From contig CAXXGW010000008.1 of assembly GCA_963666755.2 (NCBI GenBank), positions 1 through 64,000 of the forward strand: DNA of 64,000 nucleotides, in the 5' to 3' direction. The stretch comes from CAXXOK01 sp963666755. Its GTDB lineage: Bacteria > Bacillota > Clostridia > Christensenellales > Aristaeellaceae. The notes beneath the pieces are model-generated. The model did no database searches and had not been told where the DNA came from. It worked only from the letters and a program-made list of their open reading frames with translations. Positions 25,647-35,590 of this stretch are shown here, piece after piece; the stretch's first letter is position 1, and each line of letters opens with the position of its first letter. Position numbers and translations under genes: made by a program.

Positions 25647-28600
25647 ATGACAGGCGGGACAAACCCATCCATTGACGATCTTTTAAAAACAAAATGGATG
25701 TTTGATGAGCAGCAGCATATTACCCACACCGGCACATGGGAGTGGGATTTCAGGAAAAGAGAAGCCCGTTTGTCGGAGGAGGCCTGCCGGATTTTTGGCA
25801 TCGACTCTGCCGTTGCTATGTTGAACGCCGCTTCTCTCATATGGTTTATCCATCCCGACGATACGGATACGGCAAAAGAAGCCTTGGAGCAGTCCATTGC
25901 AGGCCATATGCCGTTTAATCTTGTTTTCCGTATCACCCGTCAGGACGGGATCATCCGCCGTATCTGCAGCCGCGGCCAATCATACGATGACAGTCATGGA
26001 GCGCCGATAAGGCTTTTTGGCACAATACAGGATATTACGGATAACAAGTTCACGGAAGAATATACGTACCAGGCACTGCTCGAACAAGCAACAAAACGGC
26101 CTATCCAATTTGAAGAAACAATGCTGCGTTTAGCCCGGGAATTCATCAACATCCCCCCGGGAAAGCCCGGCGCCGCAATCGAAAACGCCTTGGGCGTCGT
26201 CGGCGCATACTGTGATGCCGACCGGGTTACTGTTTACCTTTATGACTGGGAGAACGCCGCGGCAAACCATTTATGCGAATGGGATAAAAAACAAGAATAT
26301 TATGCCGGCGAAAAGTGCAGGACCATTCCTTTCCATATGATGATGGACATTCTGGCATGCCATGAGAAAGGCCAGGTCTACCGCTATAAAAAAGAGAGGC
26401 AAAACCCAAAGAACCCGTTTGATGAGACTGCGGATATAAGCGGCTGTGAAACAGGTATCGTCTTCCCTCTTTTCCAGGGCGGCCGTCTGTTTGCCACGCT
26501 TGGGTTTGCTTCTCTCAGCCATATTTTTCGTTATGATGCCCATGAATCAGGTATCCGGATTTTCGCTGAAATGATCTCCAATGTTTTGCAGCGTATTGAT
26601 AATGATAAAATTTTGCATGAAATCCAGGCAAATAACAAATTTCTGCTCGACTCCATCAATGAAGGCTTCGGTATGTACGAACGTGACGGGACCGTACTCT
26701 ATGTAAATAATGCATTGGCCCAGAGATACGGAAAGATTCCTGAGGAATATATCGGGGCGAAGATGGGAGATTTTCTTCCGGAAGACAAATACGCAGACTT
26801 AAGACAAAACCGCCTTAACAAGCTTAAAGAAGCGTTTGACACCGGCAGCCCTGTTTTTTTTGAAGATGCAAGAGACGAATACTGGTTCAGCCACCGGTTT
26901 TACCCAGTTTTCATAGATGGAAAGGTCAAGGCTGTTTCCCTGATTTCAACGGACATTACGGCAAAGAAACAAGCCGAAGAAGAGTCGCGGCGGAATCTGG
27001 AGCTGGAGAAGGAAGCCGAACTACTCCGTGTAAAGGAACAAGAGTACCTCCAGTTTCTGGATGGGTTCGCGGAAGCCACATGGATTCACGATATACAGAA
27101 GGAAACGCGGGAGTATTCCCCCCAATGGTTAAAGCGGATCGGCGCCGAGCATATCCGTCCTGAAGACATGAACTCTTTCATAAAAAGTATTATTCACCCT
27201 GACGATAAGGATCGAATTTTCAAACATATAAAAGAAGTCTATGAACAAAACGTATCCAAATGCAAGCTGGAATACCGGTTAAAGACCGCCGGCAACGAAT
27301 ATATCTGGGTTCTGGATCAGGGGAAAGTCCTATACGACATGAACGGCGCTCCACGCAAAATTTATGGCACGTTAATGGATATTACCGAACGCAAACTAAG
27401 CGAGCATACGCTTGCTTTTCAGGCGATGATTTTATCCACTGTAAATGAAGCGGTCATTGCTTCGGATGGGAACTTTCTGATTACGTATTGGAACGAGATG
27501 GCAGAAAAGCTGTTCGGCTGGACGTCCCGGGAAGTTATAGGAATGATCATAAACATATTGCTGAAGCCCGAATTTGAGGGTACTTCGCGAGAGGAAGTCA
27601 TCCGAAATACGCTCAGAGACGGGTCTTTTACCGGCGAGATGATCTACCGGCATAAGAACGGCGCTAAAATAAGCGCCGAGGTACGCTCCCGTGCTTTCAA
27701 AAACAATTCAGGGGAATTTACCGGCATTGTCTCCACATTTCGTGATATTACCAAACGCAGGCAAAATGAAACAACGATTCGCCGTCAGAATACCATTTTA
27801 AAGGCAATTAACAGCATCTATGAAAACTCCATATCGTGTAAGACAGTGAAACAGTTGGGGATTAAATGCCTTGAAATCGTCGAGTCCATGACAAAAAGCC
27901 AGATCAGCTTTATTGCCGAATTGGATAAGGACGGTCTGCGGCGGGATATCGCAATCAGCGACACAGGATGGGAAATCTGCGCCATGCATGATAAAACAGG
28001 GCACAGAAAATTTTCCGTTTTGAAGGTCCGGGGCTTATACGGCGTTATTTATGAGACCGGCAAAACCCTTTTAACAAACGAAGCTATAGGCCATCCGGAC
28101 AGTGCCGGCGTCCCCGAAGGCCACCCGCCGGTTTCATCCTTCCTGGGCGTACCGTTTATCCAGGGCGGTGAAGTCAAGGGGATGGTCGCCGCGGCGAACC
28201 GCGAAGGCGGCTATACCGAGGAAGAAAAAGAGATACTCGAATCTTTGACGCCGACCATTTTTGAGGTGCTTTTAAGAAAACGGGCCGAGGTTGCCGTACA
28301 GGAAAGCGAAACGCTGATGCGCACGATCATGGACAGCGCCTCCGATTTCATATTTATTAAGGACAGGCAACACAAGGTCGTCATGGTCAATAAAGCGTAC
28401 GGGGATGTCTTCGACGTCGATATACAAAGCGTGATCGGTAAAGACGATTATGAATTATATCCGGACCCCGTCATGGCAGAAGAAGTTATCGGGAACGACC
28501 GGGTTGTGATGGAAACCGGCACGAAACATATCTTCCAGGAGTCCGCCGTAACGCCATACGGGCGTAAGACATTTTCCCTGTCCAAGGTCCCGTGGCGGGA

Positions 28601-30374
28601 TGCAAAAGACAAGATCATCGGCATCGTTGGGATAGCGCATGATATTACGGAGCTTATGCAGCATGAGGCTGAACTTAAGGCAATCAAAGACGACCTGGCA
28701 CTAGAGGTCGAGACGCTGAAAACGCTGCATACGCTGAATTCGAATTTCATTATGCAGGACAATCTTGAAACGATTTATAAAGGAATCCTGAAAGCCGCCG
28801 TATCCATGACAAATACAGAAAAAGGGTCCATTCAGCTTTTCGATGAGGACGGCCAGAAATTGAAGATGATCCAGGGCTGCGGATTAAAAGACAGCTTTAT
28901 GCAAAATTTCCATACGGTCGGCCTGGATGTGGGGACGTGCGGAAAAGCATATAAAGAAAAAAGACGGATCATTGTCGAAGATGTGAACGAGTCCCCTCTC
29001 TTTTTGGGGAAGCCCAGCCTTCCATTCTTCTGGGGTGAGGGAATCCAATGCGAGCAATCCACGCCGCTGATCAGCAGCTCCGGCAAGTTCGTCGGCGTTT
29101 TGAACACGTATCATCCGGATAAAAAACAATTCAAAGAGCGCGAGCTTCGGATGCTGGATCTGCTTGCCCGTCTAGCCGCGGATACGATCGAACGGGCCAG
29201 AACGGAAATGGTTCTTGAAAAAGCCAAGCAGCAGGCGCTTGACCTTGTGAAGGAACTGCAGGAAGCCGACCGGAATAAAAACGAGTTTTTAAACACCTTA
29301 TCCCATGAACTCAGGAATCCATTGGCGGCCATCGTAGCGGGTTTATCGCTCCTCAATGTCTCAAACGACAAACAGCAGACCGGGAACACGAAAAAAATCA
29401 TAGAACGCCAGATAGACCAGCTTTGCCACCTCGTAAACGATCTGCTGGACCTGACGCGCATCAACAGCAATAAGATCTCGCTGAAAAAGGAAGCCATGGA
29501 TCTCAATAAACTTGCCATCTCAGTTGCGGAGGACCATAAGGTTCTTTTCGAAAAAAGAAATGTGCGTCTGGATATAAAAATAAACAGCGAGGATTCCCTC
29601 CCTATTCAAGCCGACCCTGTACGCTTAAATCAGATCATAGGCAACCTGCTGCATAATTCGCTGAAGTTTACGGAAGCCGGCGGGAAAACACAGTTGATTG
29701 TCTGTCAGGAAGAAAACGATGGAAAAAAGGAAGCCGTTATCTGTGTAATAGACGACGGGATCGGCATCAAGCCGGAATTCCTGCCCAGCGTATTTGAACC
29801 GTTTACGCAGGCGGACGGCTCGCTTGACAGGCCGAACAGCGGCCTTGGCCTGGGATTGTCTATCGTGAAGGGGATTGCCGAGCTCCACGGCGGCAGTGTC
29901 AGCGTCCAAAGCGAGGGGTTGGGCTGCGGTTCGAGGTTCTGCATCCGGCTCCCGGCTGCGGACAATCCGCCTAAGGCGGAAGTCCGGACGGAGAAAGCCA
30001 CTCAAGCGGCGCGCCCGCTGAATATACTCGTCATTGAAGATAATCGCGACCTTGCCGATATACTGTGCACGATGTTCACAATCATGGGCCACAAGACCGT
30101 TTCAGCGTGCAATGGCATCGAAGGCATCCGGAAAGCAAAAGAAAGCCGCCCCGACATCATATTCTGCGATATCGGCCTGCCTGAAATGAATGGCTTTGAA
30201 GTGGCACGCACAATACGGAAAGACGAAACGCTGAGCGGCGTATTTATGGTTGCCCTCACAGGGTACGCCGGTTCGCGCGATGCCGAGCAGGCCATCCTCG
30301 CTGGATTCAACCGGCATCTTTCAAAACCGGTGAATATTACCGTACTGAAAGCGGTCCTGTCGGAAGTGCTATAA
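25647..30374 (+). CDS. Soluble hybrid histidine kinase with multiple PAS and GAF domains
   Basis: 1575 residues. Order (approximate): PAS 25-135, GAF 165-320, PAS 340-450, PAS 470-590, PAS 595-710, GAF 720-885, PAS 888-1005, GAF 1025-1185, HisKA with SHELRNPL (phospho-acceptor His 1220), HATPase with N box, DDGIGI and GLGLGLSI (1320-1430), and a C-terminal receiver with acceptor Asp 1508 in FCDIGLPEMNG. No membrane helix or signal peptide: a cytoplasmic sensor of diffusible signals, perhaps redox or ligand. No HPt domain or response regulator nearby, so the output partner is elsewhere. ATG 25647 was chosen over 25632 because GGGGGAA lies 6 nt upstream. Confidence 0.9.
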   Translation: MTGGTNPSIDDLLKTKWMFDEQQHITHTGTWEWDFRKREARLSEEACRIFGIDSAVAMLNAASLIWFIHPDDTDTAKEALEQSIAGHMPFNLVFRITRQDGIIRRICSRGQSYDDSHGAPIRLFGTIQDITDNKFTEEYTYQALLEQATKRPIQFEETMLRLAREFINIPPGKPGAAIENALGVVGAYCDADRVTVYLYDWENAAANHLCEWDKKQEYYAGEKCRTIPFHMMMDILACHEKGQVYRYKKERQNPKNPFDETADISGCETGIVFPLFQGGRLFATLGFASLSHIFRYDAHESGIRIFAEMISNVLQRIDNDKILHEIQANNKFLLDSINEGFGMYERDGTVLYVNNALAQRYGKIPEEYIGAKMGDFLPEDKYADLRQNRLNKLKEAFDTGSPVFFEDARDEYWFSHRFYPVFIDGKVKAVSLISTDITAKKQAEEESRRNLELEKEAELLRVKEQEYLQFLDGFAEATWIHDIQKETREYSPQWLKRIGAEHIRPEDMNSFIKSIIHPDDKDRIFKHIKEVYEQNVSKCKLEYRLKTAGNEYIWVLDQGKVLYDMNGAPRKIYGTLMDITERKLSEHTLAFQAMILSTVNEAVIASDGNFLITYWNEMAEKLFGWTSREVIGMIINILLKPEFEGTSREEVIRNTLRDGSFTGEMIYRHKNGAKISAEVRSRAFKNNSGEFTGIVSTFRDITKRRQNETTIRRQNTILKAINSIYENSISCKTVKQLGIKCLEIVESMTKSQISFIAELDKDGLRRDIAISDTGWEICAMHDKTGHRKFSVLKVRGLYGVIYETGKTLLTNEAIGHPDSAGVPEGHPPVSSFLGVPFIQGGEVKGMVAAANREGGYTEEEKEILESLTPTIFEVLLRKRAEVAVQESETLMRTIMDSASDFIFIKDRQHKVVMVNKAYGDVFDVDIQSVIGKDDYELYPDPVMAEEVIGNDRVVMETGTKHIFQESAVTPYGRKTFSLSKVPWRDAKDKIIGIVGIAHDITELMQHEAELKAIKDDLALEVETLKTLHTLNSNFIMQDNLETIYKGILKAAVSMTNTEKGSIQLFDEDGQKLKMIQGCGLKDSFMQNFHTVGLDVGTCGKAYKEKRRIIVEDVNESPLFLGKPSLPFFWGEGIQCEQSTPLISSSGKFVGVLNTYHPDKKQFKERELRMLDLLARLAADTIERARTEMVLEKAKQQALDLVKELQEADRNKNEFLNTLSHELRNPLAAIVAGLSLLNVSNDKQQTGNTKKIIERQIDQLCHLVNDLLDLTRINSNKISLKKEAMDLNKLAISVAEDHKVLFEKRNVRLDIKINSEDSLPIQADPVRLNQIIGNLLHNSLKFTEAGGKTQLIVCQEENDGKKEAVICVIDDGIGIKPEFLPSVFEPFTQADGSLDRPNSGLGLGLSIVKGIAELHGGSVSVQSEGLGCGSRFCIRLPAADNPPKAEVRTEKATQAARPLNILVIEDNRDLADILCTMFTIMGHKTVSACNGIEGIRKAKESRPDIIFCDIGLPEMNGFEVARTIRKDETLSGVFMVALTGYAGSRDAEQAILAGFNRHLSKPVNITVLKAVLSEVL

Positions 30375-30501
30375 AAATTCCCGAAAAAACAAACTACAAT
30401 CTTGATTATAGGTAATATAATTCGCCATTTCCGGCGGCGTGTACGTCGAAAATGACGAATCTTTTGAAGCTTGCGGCGGGAGGCTTCCATGTAAACTCGA
30501 A

Positions 30502-30563
30502 AAAGCGGCGGTTGCCGCTTTACTTCAAAAATAAAGCCGGGGATTAACAACCCCCGGTCTTAT
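30502..30563. terminator. Two hairpins between convergent kinase and HAD genes
   Basis: AAAGCGGC-ggtt-GCCGCTTT at 30502-30521 and CCGGGG / CCCCGG around 30537-30556 followed by TCTTATTTATT. Likely terminates both converging transcripts. Confidence 0.65.
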
Positions 30564-31226
30564 TTATTCTGCAACTATCTGCGGCTCCGCGGCCAGATTC
30601 ACGGTATCGTTGATCAACTGCAGCAGCGTTTCTAAAAGCTGCTCCGGGGATGCAAACACATATTTGAGATCAAAACCACTGATATCCTCATTGCCGTCAA
30701 TGCCCCATTTGACGAAGCCCATATCGACGCCGGCCTTTTTGCACGCTTTGATATCGCGTATCTCGTCGCCGATGTACAGTATGTTATCCGCGAAATAATC
30801 GTTTGACTTCAAAAATTTAACGATAGCCTTATGCTTCCCGAACAACCCTTTCGAAGAGCGCGCGTCAATATCAAAATTCACTTTGTTTTTAAGGAAGTTC
30901 CTGATGTTCTCCTCGTTGTTGGACGAAATGATCGCCACTTTGTAACCGGCCTCGTGGATCAGGTTCAACAGGCTGATGACGTTGTCGAACGCCTTGACCG
31001 ACTCGAGCTTCTCGCCGTATTGTTTCTTGAACTCACCGTCGATCCTGCGGATGAAAAAGTACAGCCGCAGCTTCCTGAGAATTTTCAAATCCGGGCAGTG
31101 TTTAATTTCTTTCGGAATGATTTTCTCGCATTTATATTTCACGGCGAGATCATTGACAACCTCATTGACTACCTGATTGGAATCCACAATCGTACCGTCA
31201 AAATCAAAAATAATGTATTTATACAA
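30564..31226 (-). CDS. HAD-superfamily hydrolase (phosphoglycolate-phosphatase-like)
   Basis: About 220 residues. HAD motifs: I IIFDFDGTIVDSN, II AIISSN, III Lys in FGKHKAI, IV LYIGDEIRDIKA, with an alpha-helical cap in between as in Gph/PGP-type enzymes. Substrate unknown. The TTG at 31226 is preferred because GAGG is 8 nt upstream; a GTG at 31235 overlaps that ribosome binding site. A good promoter lies at 31461-31489, leaving a long (about 230 nt) leader. Confidence 0.82.
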   Translation of the reverse strand: MYKYIIFDFDGTIVDSNQVVNEVVNDLAVKYKCEKIIPKEIKHCPDLKILRKLRLYFFIRRIDGEFKKQYGEKLESVKAFDNVISLLNLIHEAGYKVAIISSNNEENIRNFLKNKVNFDIDARSSKGLFGKHKAIVKFLKSNDYFADNILYIGDEIRDIKACKKAGVDMGFVKWGIDGNEDISGFDLKYVFASPEQLLETLLQLINDTVNLAAEPQIVAE

Positions 31227-31460
31227 CTCATGCACCTCAAAAAATACGACATGATCCGTCCAGAAAAAGCAGCCTTTAAAAAACGCTTCCGGCTATCCGC
31301 AGCTTTCGCATCAGATAACATCAGGTCTTCCGCCCGAAATGCAAACCGCCGATTTCCGCAAAGCAACCCGATTGCGCGCAAATTTCAGCGTCCCGGGCAA
31401 CGTTTAATCCGGCAAAGCAGTTTTGCTTTTTTCATCCGGCCCGCTTCCTGGTTTGGGATT
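31227..31460 (-). other. Long 5' leader of the HAD gene, no assigned element
   Basis: About 230 nt between the promoter and the start codon on the minus strand. It includes a possible 16-codon leader ORF (ATG near 31435, starting MKKAKLLCRIK). No known riboswitch motif seen. Confidence 0.3.
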
Positions 31461-31489
31461 ATTATAACCTTTTATATACTATGAATCAA
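31461..31489 (-). promoter_or_regulatory. Sigma-A-type promoter (minus strand)
   Basis: On the minus strand TTGATT, 17-bp spacer, TATAAT (plus-strand coordinates 31484-31489 and 31461-31466). Points toward the HAD gene. Confidence 0.65.
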
Positions 31490-31548
31490 TATATATAATG
31501 TGTCACAAAGAAGTTCCGGTATCATGCTGATCATGAATCGAAGAGGCA

Positions 31549-32604
31549 TCAGGCCGGATCGATGCGGTAAACCCGGACAACGCACTGCTCAGGGTGTCCC
31601 CACATACTCATATCCCCGGTAGCCGTAAGGACATGCATCCCCGTGTTTGTCCGGCAGATATCATATATGGCCCCTTTTACGCGGTGCCTTGAGCGCAGCT
31701 TCATATCCCGATCCAGGATACAGAGCGTGGAGAGCCCCAGTCCGCCATAAATAAGGCCGTTTTCATCAGCCGCCATCAGCCGGATATCATAATCGAGGGT
31801 CGTAATGGTATAGTCGAGCGTGTTCAGATCGATTGCCGCGATAACGTTATCATGTCCATAATAATATGCGCGCTGCACTTTCCGGTCAAGAACGGCGTCA
31901 CTGTAAATGGATGTCCCTTTGGGAAGCTCCGCCTGCCCGACGAACCCGAAGGATTCGTCCATCTTGAGGAACACATGATCGATAGTGCGGTCGCCGTAGA
32001 AATCCCCGAGATAATAGATAAATCCGCCTTCAAACAACAGCTCGCTATGGTTATGGATATAGGGGATTGCTTTGCGTGCGACGGTATTGCCGGCCAGATC
32101 CAGCTTGAACAGTTCCCCGTCATTTTCAATTTTCTCGCCCCGGCTGCCAAAGTAAATATGTCCATCGTATAAAACCGGATTAATCCATATATGATCCACA
32201 TCAATTGCTAAATCCCAAACAATGTCTCCGCTCGGGTTCAGGCATATGATATGCGGCGGATTATCCTGTTTTGTCCTGCAAATCATATTGCCGTTATCCA
32301 ACACTGCATCGACCCTATAGACCGAAGGAGGAAGTTTCCTTTTTGCATTTATTTCTCCGTCCGGCAGCGGTTCCAGTGTATCTCCGCGCAGTTTAAAGCG
32401 CTTGATGTTCCGGTGGTCATAGACATTACAGCCATCGCGAAACGCCAGACTGTATGGATAATTAAAGCTAAATAACTTTGCGTCTATTTCTTGCGTAAAG
32501 TCATCTTCGTGCAGTTCTTGATTCTGTCCGCTTTTTTCATTTGTTGACTGTAAATTCGATATGCCTCGTCGCCTCTCTGTCGGATGAAATTGTCCGTACC
32601 CTCT
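31549..32604 (-). CDS. Beta-propeller-like C-terminal part of a frameshifted protein
   Basis: The frame is open from 32604 to 31549 but the first usable start codon is GTG 32304. The roughly 100 codons before it are clearly coding (DAKLFSFNYPYSLAFRDG, YDHRNIKRFKLRG) yet contain no ATG, GTG or TTG. They become continuous with the upstream gene (32484-33053) if one A is added to the AAAAAA run near 32553. The product has repeated blades (PVLYDGHIYFGSRGE, GLIYGGLGLSTLCILDRDM) typical of a cytoplasmic PQQ/WD-like propeller. Function unknown. Confidence 0.65.
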   Translation of the reverse strand, partial: RGYGQFHPTERRRGISNLQSTNEKSGQNQELHEDDFTQEIDAKLFSFNYPYSLAFRDGCNVYDHRNIKRFKLRGDTLEPLPDGEINAKRKLPPSVYRVDAVLDNGNMICRTKQDNPPHIICLNPSGDIVWDLAIDVDHIWINPVLYDGHIYFGSRGEKIENDGELFKLDLAGNTVARKAIPYIHNHSELLFEGGFIYYLGDFYGDRTIDHVFLKMDESFGFVGQAELPKGTSIYSDAVLDRKVQRAYYYGHDNVIAAIDLNTLDYTITTLDYDIRLMAADENGLIYGGLGLSTLCILDRDMKLRSRHRVKGAIYDICRTNTGMHVLTATGDMSMWGHPEQCVVRVYRIDPA

Positions 32605-33053
32605 TCAAAGAAATTCAAGTCCACATACAGCGCAACGCCGAAAAACTCCTCCAGCAGTTCAACCATTTGCCCGGCCTCGCTGCACCGGAAAATTTTACGC
32701 AGATCGCCTTCCCTCGCCGGATCAAAACCCAGTTCGGATATAAAGCGCCCGCATCGGTAGAGATACGGCGCACCACTGGCCTGCATGCAGTAACCCGCGC
32801 TCCATTTACCTGCCTGAAATAACGTAAGCGCTAGCAGATCGTCGTCAAAATAATAGAACGAAAGAACGGGCGCTCCGGTCTGCTTCGATACCTTTTTTGC
32901 CAGCGTATCCGCGCCTTTTTCCCGAAACGCGGGAGAAAAGACGCTTGTCCAGCCTTTTGAAATCCCCAGCACGGTATAACCGCCCGTCAAAAGCGGTTTC
33001 ACGCGCTCCGGCTCCACATCATAAATATGAAGATTGCTGAGTGTTGTTCCCAT
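32484..33053 (-). CDS. N-terminal part of the frameshifted propeller protein; unknown domain
   Basis: 189 codons to a TAG; the last about 13 (NCTKMTLRKK) are probably read out of frame. It begins MGTTLSNLHIYDVEPE; a Firmicutes domain of unknown function starting MGTTLxNxxI is familiar to me, usually followed by further modules. Predicted mixed alpha/beta, no membrane segment. ATG 33053 has AGGAGG 5 nt upstream. With one base restored near 32553 it would join the propeller ORF into a protein of about 500 residues. Confidence 0.6.
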   Translation of the reverse strand: MGTTLSNLHIYDVEPERVKPLLTGGYTVLGISKGWTSVFSPAFREKGADTLAKKVSKQTGAPVLSFYYFDDDLLALTLFQAGKWSAGYCMQASGAPYLYRCGRFISELGFDPAREGDLRKIFRCSEAGQMVELLEEFFGVALYVDLNFFEEGTDNFIRQRGDEAYRIYSQQMKKADRIKNCTKMTLRKK

Positions 33054-33448
33054 ATCGGCCTCCTGAAGCGGCAGAAATGATTCGGTGATGTTTCCCGGGT
33101 TATTTTTCTGATGAACGGATCAATGAAAGAAGCAGGGCAAGTCTTATCCTCTTCCGGCTTCCGTTTCTGTAATTGGCGTCTTTTTCCATTTTCCCTGCCT
33201 TGAATTATATCACAAATTTCATGCCCCGCCAAAAACCGGCGAAAACGCCTGATTATTCCGCATCATTCATCCGGTAAACGGCTCAGGGATGGTTCCGCTC
33301 CCGCCAGCCTTTTGCGTCAAAGATGTAAAATCATGGTAAGATAGATTGCGGCGGCGGGTTGAATGGACTATGATAGGAGTGTAGCCAAAAAACATTGGCC
33401 GTTGCACAGGAACAGCAATTGCGAAAATACATACAGGGAGGTAATCAT
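33054..33448. other. Intergenic upstream of aldo/keto reductase
   Basis: 395 bp. A weak promoter-like TTGCGT...TAAGAT lies at about 33312-33342. No gene or repeat recognised. Confidence 0.35.
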
Positions 33449-34567
33449 ATGGAAGAGTATTTGGGTTCCGGCATTCCCAAGCTGGGTTTCGGCCTTATGC
33501 GCCTGCCCATGCTGGGCCGGGAAATCGATATCGAACAGGTAAAGAAAATGGTGGACCTTTTTTTAGAGAAGGGGTTCACGTATGTTGATACCGCCTATGT
33601 CTATCACGGCGGCGACTCCGAGGTCGTGGCGCGCAAGGCGCTTGTCAGCCGCTATCCCCGCGAATCTTTCCAGCTGGCGACAAAACTGCCGGTCTGGGTG
33701 GTGGATAAAAAGGAAGACATGCAGAAGATCGTCGACGTCCAGCTTGAGCGCACCGGCGCGGGCTATTTCGACTTCTACCTGCTCCACTCGGTTGACAAGA
33801 GCAAGCTTGCAAGTCTGGACAGGTTCGGCGCTTGGGATTTCATGCAGAAATTAAAAGACAGGGGCGTCATCAAGCACATGGGCTTCTCTTTCCATGACAA
33901 AGCCGAGGTATTGGATAAAATACTGAGTGCCCATCCGGAGATGGAGTTCGTCCAGCTCCAGATCAATTACGTCGACTGGGACAACAGGGAAGTTCAGTCC
34001 CATAAGTGCTACGAAGTCGCCCTCAAGCACAATAAACCGGTCACGATCATGGAGCCCGTCAAGGGCGGTTACCTCGCGACCCTGCCGCCGGACGCCGAAG
34101 CCATATTCAAAGCCGCGAACCCGGCCTCTACGCCGGCATCGTGGGCCGTCCGCTTCGCCGCGTCGCTCGAAGGCGTCGTCACGGTACTGAGCGGCATGTC
34201 CAGTTTAGCCCAGATGCAGGACAACACAAGCTTCATGGAGCGCTTCACGCCGCTTGACGAACCCGAACGTGCCGCCATACAGGCCGTCGTCAGCAGGCTG
34301 CGCGGCATCCCCGTCATTCCCTGTACCGGCTGCCGGTACTGCGTCGACGGCTGCCCGCAGAAGATTTCGATCCCGGACCTGTTTACGACGTACAACGATT
34401 ATACGATCTACCATAACCTTGCCACGAGCAAGCGGAAATACGGTTTTCAGACAAGCGGCAACGGCAAAGCCTCCGCCTGCCAGCAGTGCGGCGCGTGCGA
34501 GTCGCATTGCCCGCAGCACCTCGAGGTCATGAACATCATGAAGGACATCGCAAAGGTGTTCGAGTAG
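33449..34567 (+). CDS. Aldo/keto reductase with C-terminal 4Fe-4S ferredoxin domain
   Basis: 372 residues. TIM-barrel aldo/keto reductase (about 1-270) with the Asp/Tyr of VDTAYVYHGGDSE, Lys in ATKLPV and His of LLHSVD. A Cys-rich tail follows: CTGCRYCVDGCP (about 291-302) and CQQCGACESHCP (about 345-356), enough for two 4Fe-4S clusters. Such fusions are common in anaerobes and accept electrons from ferredoxin-like partners; substrate unknown. ATG 33449 has GGGAGG 7 nt upstream. A terminator follows about 50 nt after the stop. Confidence 0.9.
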   Translation: MEEYLGSGIPKLGFGLMRLPMLGREIDIEQVKKMVDLFLEKGFTYVDTAYVYHGGDSEVVARKALVSRYPRESFQLATKLPVWVVDKKEDMQKIVDVQLERTGAGYFDFYLLHSVDKSKLASLDRFGAWDFMQKLKDRGVIKHMGFSFHDKAEVLDKILSAHPEMEFVQLQINYVDWDNREVQSHKCYEVALKHNKPVTIMEPVKGGYLATLPPDAEAIFKAANPASTPASWAVRFAASLEGVVTVLSGMSSLAQMQDNTSFMERFTPLDEPERAAIQAVVSRLRGIPVIPCTGCRYCVDGCPQKISIPDLFTTYNDYTIYHNLATSKRKYGFQTSGNGKASACQQCGACESHCPQHLEVMNIMKDIAKVFE

Positions 34568-34614
34568 GCAAGGTATAGGGCAACCCGCCCGAGAATTTAT
34601 ATCCTGAAAAAGCA

Positions 34615-34652
34615 AAAGATACCGGCCATAGTATGAAGCCGGTATCTTTTTG
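34615..34652 (+). terminator. Rho-independent terminator after aldo/keto reductase
   Basis: AAAGATACCGGC / GCCGGTATCTTT, 12-bp perfect stem with 11-nt loop, followed by TTTTG. Confidence 0.9.
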
Positions 34653-34722
34653 TTATTTTACATGTGCTTTTGAATACTTTTTTCGTTATTGAAACCACTT
34701 AATTTATGATAGCTTAGATTTC

Positions 34723-35185
34723 CTAAATTGTAATCACGTGAACCTCCCGGTTTTGTGAGAGCGCGTAGCGCACCGTGAAAAGCGTGCCGCCCTTTTCGCG
34801 TCCGTCATAAACGGCGATGATCCGCTGTGACTGCGATACGATAAAGCGGTTGCGCTGCATATAGCAGTATGGCGTGTATGCTTCGCTGTGAACGCCGACG
34901 ACGCTGCATTTGGCAAGCAGCAGACGGAAAGAACCGTCCGCCATATTGAGCCGGTTACGGTAGGGGATCGCCGCTTCCAGCGTCAGCCGCCGGATTATCC
35001 GGCATCAGGTTCGCGACAATGGAAGCGAAAAGCAGGTCGGTGCCCCGTGCAAAGCCCGATATGAAATGCGTATAGCCGTCGCCGACAGCCTGAGAGACTT
35101 CTTTTTTCAATTCGTCTTTTACATAGTCCAGTTTATCAACCGCAATGTCCCGGTGACCAGTGACACAGCATGTTTTTGCGCTCAT
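34723..35185 (-). CDS. SLOG-domain (DUF1273-like) protein, one frameshift
   Basis: Two abutting frames encode one protein. 35185-34955 starts MSAKTCCVTGHRD and includes FISGFARGTD. The second continues with LTLEAAIPYRNR, then YMQRNRFIVSQSQRIIAVYDG and GGTLFTVRYALSQ. Deleting one A in GATAATCC near 34985 joins them (MPDIRRLTLEAAIPY). A divergent relative of 6476-7027, here without an XRE partner or CCATATATGG boxes. Either a pseudogene or a sequencing error. Confidence 0.7.
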
Positions 35186-35233
35186 ATCTGTCTGCCCTCC
35201 CGAATGTATACATATATTCTGCGTAATGGGCTT

Positions 35234-35590
35234 ATGTATATTGTCCCAATTATGATTGGCTTAAAAATATGCGACTCACGCAGGTATTCTGATTTTGTTG
35301 ACGGAAAGGATTACACCCCATTGCTGGAAGTTTCTTATTACTTGAGTGAGGACTTTTTTGATACACTGCTGAGTAAAACGGAGTCGTTTAATAAAAATGA
35401 CGAAGGAAAAACAGTAGTGTCATTGGATTCTAAGTTCAAAGAACTGTATAGTGCTTTGTTTCTTACTAAGTATGACAACGGAACGTATAAGATTAGAGTG
35501 GGTGAATATTCGTTCGAGCGCAGTACAAAAGAAACTCTTATTAGAACAACAAGTCTATTATCTAAATTTGCTAACACGGATATAGACTGA
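35234..35590 (+). CDS. AT-rich ORF of unknown function, possibly 5'-truncated
   Basis: 118 codons from ATG 35234; the frame is open further upstream through the antisense of the SLOG gene, where it is not coding. The composition is protein-like (LEVSYYLSEDFFDTLLSKTESFNKND..., KYDNGTYKIRVGEYSFERS) and AT-rich compared with neighbours. No Shine-Dalgarno is evident, so the true N-terminus may be lost. It lies 160 bp from repeat A copy 5. No family recognised. Confidence 0.4.
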   Translation: MYIVPIMIGLKICDSRRYSDFVDGKDYTPLLEVSYYLSEDFFDTLLSKTESFNKNDEGKTVVSLDSKFKELYSALFLTKYDNGTYKIRVGEYSFERSTKETLIRTTSLLSKFANTDID

